11,707 nucleotides of DNA from Alectoria sarmentosa (lineage: Eukaryota > Ascomycota > Lecanoromycetes > Lecanorales > Parmeliaceae), in the NCBI GenBank assembly GCA_009733775.1, contig WOGZ01000605.1:790-12496 (forward strand), given 5' to 3'. The notes beneath the pieces were generated by a model, which saw only the letters and a list, made by a program, of their open reading frames with translations, was not told the origin of the DNA and ran no database searches. This document shows positions 1-8,292 of this stretch, piece after piece (positions within the stretch are counted from its first letter, which is position 1; each line of letters opens with the position of its first letter). The position numbers and the translations under genes are program-made.

Positions 1-54
1 TTTACGATTTACGAATTTTATATAAAATTGCGCTTATTTAAAAATATATACAAA
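1..54 (+). repeat. Tail of tandem repeat unit A (partial copy)
   Basis: The first 54 bases closely match positions 588-641 and the last 54 bases of the window (from 11654), all beginning TTTACGATTTACGAATTTTA and running into a GCGCTTATTT/GCGTTTATTT-like stretch. Because this tail sits directly before the full copy of the same unit, the window appears to start inside a head-to-tail array. This is seen by direct comparison; no coding potential is visible. Confidence 0.7.
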
Positions 55-646
55 ACAAGTTAGGGTTTATAAATTAAATTCATGATATTTAAAAACAAAC
101 GAAGGCGAAACGAACTTAAGACTTAACGTCGATTAAATATTTTTTTTTTTTTTTTACTTTCTCTCTTTTCGAATTAAAATATTAAGTTTATCAATGTATT
201 TAAATTATAAATATATTAAAATTGTGAAGACATTAAATTTATAAATTTTATTTAAAATATAAAAAGTTAATGTTTTGATTTAATTTTTAAACTTTTTTTT
301 CAAATTTTTTTCAAAGAATTTTTTTTCAAAATTTCTTTTAAAATTAGATTTTTTTTTTCGAATCGAAATTTTAAATTTAACTATTTATTAAATTTATAAA
401 ATTTATGCAAATTTGAATCGAATTGTGATTTTTTTCTTTCTTTAAAATTCTTCTTTTTTTAAAAGTTTTTCTTATTTTAGATTTTTTTTATTTTTTTTAA
501 TTTTTTCCGAATTCGAACCCTACGTCTTACGATCTACGATTATTAAGCGAGAAATTTACATTTTTTATTAATTTTACCGTTACACCATTTACGATTTACG
601 AATTTTATGTGAAGTTGCGTTTATTTAAAAATATATACAAAATGTG
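55..646 (+). repeat. Tandem repeat unit A, full copy (about 587 bp)
   Basis: This is a full copy of an AT-rich unit whose period is about 587 bp (position 1 corresponds to 588). It starts with a segment containing TTAGGGTTTA at 60-69, then an A-rich part with CGAAACGAACTTAA, long T runs with dispersed TTCGAA, and ends in the tail also seen at 1-54. The same unit recurs in direct orientation from about 11163, with differences that are largely transitions plus a net loss of about 44 bp. It could be a satellite-like tandem repeat or the LTR of an old retroelement. The head-to-tail junction at 54/55 favours a tandem repeat. No ORF is supported. Confidence 0.7.
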
Positions 647-1151
647 TTAAATCTTTTATGATCGATTTTCTGTAACTTCTGAACATTTATGTTATATATT
701 TATATAATCATTATTATAGAATAGATTTATGCGATTTCGACGATATAATAATCTCGTAAATATGATAAAAAATCATAATGTTATCTCAAAAAGAAAATAA
801 TTCGTTGAATGAGCGCAAGCCGCTCTGTCGTTTCGAATAATGACATATTTGAATTAAATATATATGAATATATATACATTCAAATCTCTTAGTTTTTATA
901 TCATTGAAAAGCGCATATCGTGTTGTATAATTTGCAAAATTATAAAGAAATTTTATCTTCAGAGGGGTTGAGGGCAAAAGATGTAAGATTTGTATATACA
1001 AATTTTTGATGAGGGCGCTCGAAAGGCCTAAACGCCGCTATTCGGATGCTAATCAAAAAGCGTAGTGGTTTCGAATTTATAATTGACTGTATATACAAAT
1101 TCAAGGTTTTTTAGCTCAGCCTTACATTATTCTTTTATATATATTAATATA
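647..1151 (+). repeat. Tandem repeat unit B, copy 1 (505 bp)
   Basis: The segment starts TTAAATCTTTTATGATCG and the same sequence returns at 1152, giving a period of 505 bp. The two copies stay alignable over their whole length, ending with TTATTCTTTTATATATATTAAT. This copy is less AT-rich than copy 2: for example, GAGCGCAAGCCGCTCTGTCG at 811-830 corresponds to a more T-rich version there. This suggests it escaped some RIP-type mutation or is younger. A hairpin with arms ATTTGAAT (847-854) and ATTCAAAT (878-885) lies in it. A 71-residue minus-strand reading frame at 786-1001 is judged accidental. Confidence 0.75.
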
Positions 1152-1858
1152 TTAAATCTTTTATAATCGATTTCTCGCAACTTTGAAAAATTTATAATAT
1201 ATATTTATATAATCATTATTATAAAATAAACTTATACGATTTCAATTATATAATAATTTCGTAAATATGATAAAGAATTATAATGTTATTTAAAAAAGAA
1301 AATAATTCGTTAAATGAGCGAAGAGATTTTTCGAAAATCGCTTTATCGTTTCGAATAATAACATATTTGAATTAAATATATATCGATATATATATATTCA
1401 AATTTCATGATTTTTATATCATTGAAAAGCTTAAAGCATGCTTTATAATGTGCGAAATTTTGAAGAAATTTTATTTTTAAGAAAGTATAAAGCAAAAGAT
1501 GTAAAAATAAGCGCAAAGGTTTTTCGAAAGCCGCCCTATCGTCTCGAATAATAACATATTTAAATTAAATATATATTAATATATATACATTCAAATTTCA
1601 TAATTTTAACATTATTGAAAAGCGTATATCGAGTTATAATATTTACGAAATTACGAAAAAATTACATTTTTAAAAGAATAAGAGATAAAAGATATAAGAT
1701 TTTTATATATAAATTTTTGATAAAAAGGCTCGAGAGATTTAAAGACGCTATTCTAACGTTATTTCAAAAAACGAAATCAGATAAAATTTATAATTGACTG
1801 TATATATAAATTTAAGATATTTTAACTTAGTTTTATTTTATTCTTTTATATATATTAA
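1152..1858 (+). repeat. Tandem repeat unit B, copy 2, with internal 193-bp duplication
   Basis: This is the second head-to-tail copy of unit B. It is about 200 bp longer than copy 1 because a central subunit is present twice, at about 1316-1508 and 1509-1701 (offset 193 bp, set by the shared ACATATTT at 1361 and 1554). Each subunit carries the same hairpin (arms 1365-1372/1396-1403 and 1558-1565/1589-1596) followed by an ATTGAAAAG motif. A related sequence lies inverted at about 10960-11157. A 60-codon plus-strand frame at 1615-1797 spans the repeat and has no sign of being a gene. Confidence 0.75.
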
Positions 1859-3530
1859 TTATCGATTTAATAATTAATAATATTTAAAAATTTAATAATT
1901 TATTTATTGAACGTAAACTTATTAATTATAAATAAGTATTTAAAATTAAATATAATTTCGATAAAATTATCGATTAATATAAAATAAAAATAATTATTCG
2001 AAAATATTTATAAATAAAAAAAAAAAATTATAATAAAACGTTCGCATTTATTTTCAAATTTAAATTATTAAAATTATTATTCGTTTTAATAATTTATTTA
2101 AGTTTATTATTTTATTCATTAAACGTGAATAACGCGTATTTTAATAACGATTTATATAATAAAATTTATATAATAACATCGCTTAAGTGTTTAAATGTTA
2201 TTAATAATAAAATGCTTCGTTTATTAAAAAAATTATATAATTTTAAATAATCGACTCGTATTTAAAATATAAAATTCGAAAAAGTTATTATTAAAATGAA
2301 ATTTAAACTTATATTTTTAAATAAATATATTTATATTTAAATTATAAACTTAAAATTAATTATCGTCGTTTTTTATATCGACGATATTTTTATCTTTATT
2401 ATAATCGAGATTTTAATAAACATTATTAAAAATAACATTAAAACATTTTTTAAAATAAAAGACTTTAATTTAATTAATAAAATATTCGATATTTAAATAT
2501 ATTATATCGTTATTATTTTAATTTTTAATTAATTATAATATATTAAAAAGATTTTTATAAATATTAAATAAAGTAATATATTTCGATTATTATATTATTT
2601 AATAAATATAAAATAATTGAGATTACGCGTTTCGATAAAAAACGCATTAATGTTAAAAACTTAATGTGTATATAATAACTTATATTGATAATATATAAAA
2701 AATATTATTTATAAAAAGTAATTATAAAAAAGCGATATCGTAAAAAAGATTCACATTTATTAAAACGCTAAACCAAATCGAAACTAGCGCAAGTATAGCG
2801 AAAATAGAAAAATATATCGAATATATTAAGCATATTAAATATAACACAAATATATTAAAAAAAAACTATAATAATTAATTAATTAAATTAATAAAAACGT
2901 ATTAAAAGTTTTATATATTTTATAATTAATATATAATATAATTTAATCTTTATAATTAATAAATTTAATAACTTTTATTATAATTTTATTATACGTTATT
3001 TGATTGTAATTAAATCGAATATTTAAATATATCGTCGATATTATTAAATATAACTTACGGTTTCATAAAAAAAAGATTTTATTATTTATTTAACCTCGAT
3101 TTATAATAACGATAAAACGAATAACAAATTTATTTATAAACTTATTTTATTATAAAATTAAGCGATTTATATTTAAATTAATAAAAAGTAAAAAAGTATC
3201 GTTATTTTTATTATTAAAATTAAATATATCGTCTTTATTAAAATAATTAAAATAATTATATAAATTACATTTTAACTTTAAAAATTACATTTTCGAATTT
3301 TTAAAAACGATTCGATTCGTTTATTCGACGAAAATAAAAATAATTTTACTTTTATTAAAAATTTTAAATATTATTAACGTATTAAATATATTAAAATTCA
3401 ATATTATTATATAAAAAAAGTTTTGATTAATAATGAAATTATTATAAACTTCGTATTTATAAGCGATTAAATCGTAAATATATTTATTAAATCTTTAATT
3501 AACTAAATTTTTAAATAATATAAATAATTA
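1859..3530 (+). mobile_element. RIP-degraded Ty1/copia retrotransposon: reverse transcriptase and RNase H remnant
   Basis: Translation in frame 1 (codon at 1921) shows the copia reverse transcriptase in order. A K-stop-VFKIK segment at 1930-1950 stands for the conserved KWVFKIK. LNVNNAYFN at about 2119-2145 matches the DV-NAFLNG block. LLKKLYNFK-stop at 2221-2250 matches KALYGLKQ, and FYIDDIF around 2371-2391 is the YVDD catalytic centre, followed by FKIKDFNLINKI (FKMKDLG block). RNase H follows in frame 3: NDKTNNK from 3108, KYIV at 3222-3233 (TEAEYIA block), RIKYIKIQYYYI from 3378 (SKHIDI-YHFI block) and SDxIVNIFIKSL at 3465-3500. Stops are TAA at positions where the family has Trp or Gln, as C-to-T/G-to-A mutation predicts. 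RT and RNase H lie in different frames, so at least one indel occurred between about 2480 and 3090. Gag, protease and integrase are absent, so the element is 5'-truncated against repeat unit B. It cannot be active. Confidence 0.9.
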
Positions 3531-3890
3531 ATAAATATATATAATTTTTATTAATTCAAATAAACGAATTTATAAAAAGAAAATATTATTTAAATTTATT
3601 TATTAAATAATAAACTCGCTTATATCGATTATATAAAAGATTTATATAAATTATATAAATTCGATAATAATTATAAAAGTAATATCTTTTTCGTTAATTA
3701 AACTTCGATATAAAATTTATAAAAATTCGATAATTATTTAAATTCGATTTCGAAATTTCTTAATTTTATATAAATTAAATTATAATCGTTTTTATATTTT
3801 TTTTTTATGTTATTTAAATACGATTATTATTATAATTATAATTATAATTTATTATTATTAAAATTACTCGACTATTAATTATTTCGCTCC
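3531..3890 (+). repeat. Probable 3' untranslated region and LTR of the copia remnant
   Basis: This AT-rich stretch lies between the end of the copia RNase H and the start of GC-balanced sequence. It contains TATA-rich segments (about 3626-3660) and a later low-complexity part with repeated TTATAATTATAATTATAA (about 3829-3850). Its place directly after RNase H is where the polypurine tract and 3' LTR of a copia element should be. No partner 5' LTR is present in the window, so the LTR ends cannot be defined. The call rests on position and composition. Confidence 0.4.
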
Positions 3891-3969
3891 GCAATCTATT
3901 CTCGCAATTAACTTTGATTGTAAGTATCATGTTGATAAAAATTGAACAGACACGCAAGTGACCAAAACG

Positions 3970-4047
3970 AGGGCAGTGAGCATAAGCTTCGCGTTTTCTA
4001 TCCGTTAGCTCGGTAAGTTATTACTCGTGTCTTTCGCTTACTGCCCT
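3970..4047. repeat. Imperfect inverted repeat at the edge of the GC island
   Basis: AGGGCAGTGAGC (3970-3981) and GCTTACTGCCCT (4036-4047) are complementary at 11 of 12 positions, separated by 54 bases. The region holds an intron-like string, GTAAGT at 4013 with TTTGCAG ending at 4053 (41 bp), but no flanking exon can be supported. A CAGTG-type end resembles Tc1/mariner termini, yet no TA target duplication is visible. It may be a small transposon footprint or a structured RNA element. Confidence 0.35.
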
Positions 4048-4136
4048 TTGCAGGGCAATTATTCGGTTGGCTATGACATTTAAATTGATGAGAGAGGTCT
4101 GAAATGACTTCACCTGTCGCCTGACAAACCCGCATC

Positions 4137-4191
4137 TCTATAATTCTCTTCTTCAAATTCAAACCTGCCTTTGCGCTACATCTACGGCATC
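4137..4191 (+). promoter_or_regulatory. TATA-like element and CT-rich leader before the small ORF
   Basis: CTATAATT at about 4138-4145 is followed by a pyrimidine-rich stretch (TTCTCTTCTTC) and then the ATG at 4192, with A at -3. A TATA-like box followed by a CT-rich leader is a common arrangement upstream of fungal genes. The call is weak because no transcript evidence exists and the downstream ORF is very short. Confidence 0.3.
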
Positions 4192-4290
4192 ATGCATCCA
4201 CAAAAAAACAACCCCCAAATCTACATCTTCGAGAGTAGAGACACCGGCGTTTACAACCACTACCAAATCCTCACACCGAGATGCAAATAG
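4192..4290 (+). CDS. Small ORF, 32 residues, unknown function
   Basis: A 32-residue frame begins at ATG 4192 in a favourable context (ATC ATG, A at -3) and ends at TAG 4288-4290. The peptide begins MHPQKNNPQIYIF and ends TPRCK; it is polar, with several aromatic residues, and lacks a signal peptide or membrane segment. The sense codons look ordinary, unlike the AT-rich flank. It lies about 300 bp inside the GC island and points toward the minus-strand secreted-protein gene. It could be a real micropeptide, a first exon (possible acceptor TTTGTGCAG ending near 4327), a remnant of a longer gene, or chance. No family is recognised. Confidence 0.25.
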   Translation: MHPQKNNPQIYIFESRDTGVYNHYQILTPRCK

Positions 4291-4748
4291 CCATCAATTC
4301 TCACTCGGCGCCCTCCGTGTTTGTGCAGGGACGACGGGGGGGTAATGTAATGCTCTCAGCGCAAAGAGGGAGGATTGTTGCCTCGTAAAGGGTACTTTGC
4401 TACTTCGCCATTGCGTGCGGGGCCTGGAGCGCTCAAGCTGGGATTTATAGGAGAAATAATGTTTGTAGAGAGGTGCGAAGGTTGAGCGGGGGTCCCCAAG
4501 TGCAGTTGCTTTGGGTTTGGTGGGTATAATGTTCATCAATTCTGGAAGGAGAATATCTAGTCAAAGATGTCATGGGCTGACAGAAGAAGAAATTTATATA
4601 AACGAAGGGACGGTCCCACTGACCCGCAATCGGAACTCAAATCATATATATATATATTCCCAATCCCAATCCCACGCGGCGGCTCAAAGACCAGGCCAAC
4701 CACCGAGCCGCTCGCGCCTCAACCCCAATCATGCCTCTTGGCATCCCA
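4291..4748. other. Intergenic region holding the 3' end of the secreted-protein gene
   Basis: No convincing gene is seen. Open frames on both strands here start at non-ATG codons or overlap one another and have no recognisable domain. An alternating AT tract at 4644-4657, about 95-105 bases past the stop of the minus-strand gene, resembles the TATATA-type efficiency element used in fungal 3'-end formation. Short CCAATCCCAATCCCA repeats follow at about 4660-4674. The polyadenylation site itself cannot be placed. Confidence 0.4.
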
Positions 4749-5504
4749 TCAATAAAAGGTAACGGCCATGCAGTTGTTGGACGAAGTGACCTGCGGCGTC
4801 GTGTTCGAATCCGCAGTCCCAATGAACGCCTTCTGCAATGCCGCCGTCTGCCCCCCCAGTTTTTCCATTATGTAATTGGAAGTTGCAGCATTGGCGGGGC
4901 CCCAATAGTTGCCCGCAGTGGTGTCCAACACGTTGGTTGCGCTCGTCGTGCATTGCCCACCGTAACACGGAGTGCCTTCCGTGGCAGGGTTGAACAATGC
5001 GCCGGCGGGTATGTCTGGGTTGTCGTTGATGTTCTCACTGAAGCCTTGGCTTGTCCCGTCCGTCGTGGACGAGAGCGTTGCGCCCCCGTCGCATCCTTGC
5101 TGCAGGCTCACGTCGCCCCAGGCTGTGCCGGCCATGTTCAGTTCCACCCATGTTGCCGGCAGGAAGTCGCCGCGTTGCACGGTGCCTGACCAGCCGGAGG
5201 CGAGGGAGACGAATTGGGTGTCGCCGCTGTCGACCGTGATGGATTGCAAGAGGGTTCGGGTATAGTCGGCATTGGTATAGAAGGAGAAGGATTTTGTGGC
5301 GCCGCTGTTAGTGAGCAGGATGCCTGAGCCGCTGCATGTCGCCTGTCGGGGCTCGAAGAGAGACTTGAGCGAGCGCGGGATCCAGGGGTTGGAAGTTGCG
5401 GCTTGGGTTGGGGCGGAGAGGACGGGGGTGATGGTGGTGGAGAGGGCGAGGCAGAGGGAAAGGACTGATTTGAGCGTTCCGGACGCTGCGCGAGAGTAAG
5501 ACAT
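4749..5504 (-). CDS. Secreted cysteine-containing protein, possible thaumatin-like fold
   Basis: This is an intact, intronless 251-residue frame. I chose the ATG at 5504 (context ACC ATG, A at -3) because the longer frame reaching 5543 begins at TTG. Residues 1-31 form a classical secretion signal: polar N-end with Arg5 and Lys12, hydrophobic core VLSLCLALS, and likely cleavage after VLSA. The mature chain has cysteines at 57, 138, 180, 185 and 245 and one N-glycosylation sequon (Asn234-Thr-Thr). A Ser/Gly/Thr-rich beta-type sequence fills the middle. The segment WVELNMAGTAWGDVSLQQGC (119-138) resembles the 'E-N ... -DVSL-DG' signature of thaumatin-like/BYS1-type fungal proteins, hence the tentative fold. 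Residues 32-56 may be a short pro-region ending near FEPRQ. No transmembrane segment or GPI signal is seen; the end is VTFY. It probably acts in the cell wall or outside the cell. The gene product is well supported, the family assignment only weakly. Confidence 0.85.
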   Translation of the reverse strand: MSYSRAASGTLKSVLSLCLALSTTITPVLSAPTQAATSNPWIPRSLKSLFEPRQATCSGSGILLTNSGATKSFSFYTNADYTRTLLQSITVDSGDTQFVSLASGWSGTVQRGDFLPATWVELNMAGTAWGDVSLQQGCDGGATLSSTTDGTSQGFSENINDNPDIPAGALFNPATEGTPCYGGQCTTSATNVLDTTAGNYWGPANAATSNYIMEKLGGQTAALQKAFIGTADSNTTPQVTSSNNCMAVTFY

Positions 5505-5700
5505 GGTTAATGAGTGACGGTACTTTGACAAGCAAAGATCCAAAAAGAGCGAATAGCAGAAAATGAGTGACTGGACGTACTTGCTGCGGCAACGAGGGAA
5601 AGGGAGAATTTACTTGGGACGGAGACTTACTTATGAGCGAGTGGGAGATGAATGAGCGTACCGCGCACTAATCCGTGGTGGCCAATTGGCGAGTTCTAGA
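5505..5700 (-). promoter_or_regulatory. Upstream region of the secreted-protein gene with a palindromic CCAAT site
   Basis: GCCAATTGGC at 5681-5690 is a perfect palindrome carrying CCAAT on both strands, about 180 bases before the ATG. That is a usual distance for a CCAAT-binding-complex site in fungal promoters. A donor-like GTACGT on the minus strand starts at 5580 and could begin a 5'-untranslated intron of about 58 bases ending near 5523, but the acceptor (AAAG) is poor. No clear TATA box is present. Confidence 0.4.
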
Positions 5701-6644
5701 ATCCTTTGAGGTGAAAGGAATAAATTACATCAATCGGAGCAGCCAAAGCGAGGCAATCATGCAACCACTACGGTGCTTTGGGCCTTTGTGCTCGTGCCGC
5801 TAAAACTTTGTGGACGGCGCGCAAGCACCATTGTTTCGAAACGTCAGGCCAGCCGAAAGACCAAAGGCATCAAAGGCATCTTGTGGCACCGCAATCTTAA
5901 TTTGTTTCTGCGCTTCTTTAGCCTCGATTTGACGGTGACAAAGGTTGGCTCTTTCACTTTGGCTGTCGTGGTCTTCCCATTGAAGACATCGGCCACCGAA
6001 GGTGTGAGGGTGTGTGGGTGTCACAGTGTAAAATTAAAAATCCTTCGCTGTAACTGACTTCAGACTGAATAATAATATTGGGAGCAATTTCAATGCAAAG
6101 CAAGCAACAACCAATCAACTTCAACACACCATTTTTCTTCTTGCGCAATTGACCGATGTTTGGCAAAGTTGAAGCTTGAAGGAAGCCACGAGAGATGGAG
6201 AAAAAGTCAGACGGATGCTTGTGCTTGTGCGACGCTGGGGGATCCCAGGGGTTAAGATAAGGGGCACCAGGGTACAAGATTACTCGGGATGCGCCGCGCG
6301 CTAAGCTAAGCCAGCTCCATGAAGCACCAATCGATGACACGTCGACCCTGGTTCCTGGATTAGTTCCATTGGTTCCTGCCTCCTGCATGAGCGGCGTGTG
6401 TGACACACCCAGTCACCCACCAAGCGAGTCGTGATTTGTACAACTTGTACACTGCTGGCAGCGTCTGGAAATGTCGGCACGATGTGATTAGGCGGTCCGT
6501 GTACTTTCCTTGGACAGTGGACTGGACAGACAGCGCATCGTCGCATGAAAGAGGATTGGCTTGTATTTTTCTTATCCTCAGAGGCTTAGACCAAAGCCTT
6601 GTTTCCTTTACACTTTTCAACTCGCCCGGATATTTGGGACCTTC
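5701..6644. other. Intergenic region without a supportable gene
   Basis: No gene is recognised. The longest frame (minus strand, from ATG at 6388 down to 5954, 145 residues) is low in identifiable structure and crosses AT-richer non-coding-looking sequence. Around 6248-6268 two AGGGG motifs (stress-response-element-like) flank a GATAAG motif of the kind bound by fungal GATA factors. These may be part of a distal promoter but could be chance matches. Confidence 0.4.
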
Positions 6645-6688
6645 GATGACGAGCTCTGGTTCGAGCTGGTGAACCAGAGCTGGTCATC
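6645..6688. repeat. Long near-perfect hairpin (18-bp arms, 8-base loop)
   Basis: The left arm GATGACGAGCTCTGGTTC (6645-6662) pairs with the right arm GAACCAGAGCTGGTCATC (6671-6688) at 17 of 18 positions around an 8-base loop (6663-6670). The loop GAGCTGGT resembles part of the arms, so alternative pairings are possible. It lies in a region with no gene on either side within about 800 bases. It could be a cruciform-forming site, a structured RNA, a dimeric protein-binding site or a transposon footprint. Confidence 0.75.
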
Positions 6689-7507
6689 CAGAGGATCGCC
6701 CGCAGGAACGAGATGCGTGTCAGTCAGAGTTGCTGTGTGGTAGTTTTGCCAAGTCAAGATCATGTTGGTCAGAGGGTGGATAGTCGTTCACCTACGAGGT
6801 GCATAAACCGGTTCATGATCCCAAAATACCGCGCCGCTGAAATAGCAGCATAGGCCTAGTATTGTAGCCTGCTTTGACTTTCTCACCAGGTTTTTCAAGA
6901 AGAGCTGCGAAGTGACTGTGCTGCTGCTGCAAGAGTAGGTAGGTGCCTGGTGACGGCAAACTGTACACATCGAATCACTTTCGAAGATGATTTGAAGTTC
7001 TGCTCCTCACACAGTGTACCTGGAAGCTCCACTACCGCTGTTGTATCTAAGGCCAATGAACACGATAGCCTTGATACGCGTCTCATGGGTGCAGAGGTAT
7101 GTGCTGTAAATCGTGCTCGGCGACGCTCTCTAGTCTCCGCTTGCTTAGGGACTTCAGAAACGGATCTGAGTAGAAGAGAGCATCAATTATGCCACGCATT
7201 TAGCTCGCCGCAGAAGAAAATCCTTGGAAGATCACAGGAAGGGATCCCGGAGTCCGTGGGCTCTACCTGTGTATTGTTTCATCATTACCTTGGTCAGTAG
7301 GCAAGGATATCGACGCCAAGACTCTGGTACTGGAAGAATGTATTTCCCTATCCGAGGGACGCTTGCTTCGATTGAGACTTTGACTCTCGATTCTGATCAC
7401 CACCACCTTCATCCAATATCCATCGAGGTGAATTCAGCGATCAAGGGTCGATAACGACTGCAATGGGCAATCGCACTCAATAGCTTGCTCCGCCGCTGCC
7501 GAAATAG
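6689..7507. other. No supportable gene; possible upstream part of decayed coding sequence
   Basis: A plus-strand frame is open from 6878 to 7300 but has no ATG until about 7085 and no recognisable domain. A shorter frame at about 7224-7454 contains a His-rich run (DHHHLHP). Both may be fragments of the decayed gene that follows, or chance openings in GC-balanced sequence. A CTG trinucleotide run sits at about 6920-6930. Nothing here can be called a gene. Confidence 0.35.
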
Positions 7508-8292
7508 CCCTCTCACCCTTGGTCAGGAGGCTCCCAGAGAGCTGGTCCCTACGTTTCCAATCTCATTGATTTTACGCAATCGTCTGACGCAGATACCACT
7601 TCTGCTATCGCAAAGGACTGACTACACGCATGTACTGCGCCAAGGCTTCGCTGCGTACGATATGCCTACAACAGCGACGATGCCTGGAAGCAATGCCTGA
7701 CCTATCTGTCGAAACTTAGTCTGGAATGATTGGAGGACGAAGAGAGGAGCGGCGGAGTTGCATGAAAGCTGCTGTGGCTCGTGGAGAAAGACCGTACTCG
7801 TATGAGACCTGCTTGGTTCATCCCTTTGTCCATCTCTGCTCCTTGTGCTCACTCACGTAGGTACCTCTAAATTTTCTGCAAGAGCTGGAAACATCTGGGA
7901 GCCTTAGACCACGACATCAAGCACGCCTCCTGATCGATGAGGGCTAAGTCAAGTCCAGCCTGGCCTTACACAAAGCCAAAGTTCCGGGCGATGGAGCTAT
8001 GGAATTGAGCCTATATGTGATCGATAGAGTCTACAAGCCGGATGAAAATTACGACATGGAGGAATACCGAGGCAGGGTGTCGGGGGCGCCCCACGCGCTA
8101 TTCTGACTATATACTATACGAGAGGGCTTGGAAATGGAACGACGGCATCGGGCTCAGCACGTAGCAGGGAACGACTGATAGTTACTCAAAGCTAAGACAC
8201 ATATGCGTGTGCGGCCAGACGTCGTGGATGCCTACAGACAAGATGCCTATCACGTCCGATACCAGCTCCGGATCACACAAAATACGCGGTGA
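7508..8292 (+). pseudogene. Decayed gene of unknown function
   Basis: Protein-like text can be followed across stops on the plus strand. Frame 2 from 7508 to about 7855 includes AYNSDDAWKQCLTYLSKLSL, and after its stop LEDEERSGG and VEKDRTRMRPAWFIPL. Frame 1 from 7861 includes NFLQELETSG, then MELSLYVIDRVYKPDENYDM and EEYRGR, then DVVDAYRQDAY. Stops fall at 7619, 7727, 7763, 7945, 8104, 8176 and 8179, and the frame changes near 7855-7862. The LSLE-stop-LEDEE context suggests a lost Trp (TGG to TGA). The helical, charged C-terminal half and consistent direction argue for one former gene, but I do not recognise the family. A short intron at the frame change is possible instead of an indel. It precedes the phosphotransferase remnant on the same strand by about 110 bases. 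Confidence 0.4.

Noticed and set aside
60..69. TTAGGGTTTA as a telomere repeat
   Set aside because: Only one TTAGGG per repeat unit, with no tandem run, so it is not telomeric sequence.
786..1797. Short frames at 786-1001 (minus) and 1615-1797 (plus)
   Set aside because: They fall inside tandem repeat unit B, are not conserved between its copies as frames, and show only AT-rich low-complexity peptide.
4802..4811. GTTCGAATCC resembling a tRNA B box
   Set aside because: It lies inside the secreted-protein CDS and no A box or cloverleaf arms are found around it.
4731..5265. Plus-strand frames at 4731-5189 and 4972-5265 opposite the secreted-protein gene
   Set aside because: They are antisense openings caused by the GC-rich codons of the minus-strand gene; they have no domain, and the minus frame has a signal peptide and a full coherent protein.
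5505..5543. 13-codon N-terminal extension of the secreted protein to 5543
   Set aside because: The extension begins at TTG, not ATG; the ATG at 5504 has good context and places the signal peptide correctly at the N-terminus.
5954..6388. Minus-strand frame of 145 residues from ATG 6388
   Set aside because: No recognisable domain, AT-richer second half with non-coding look, and no leader or promoter support.
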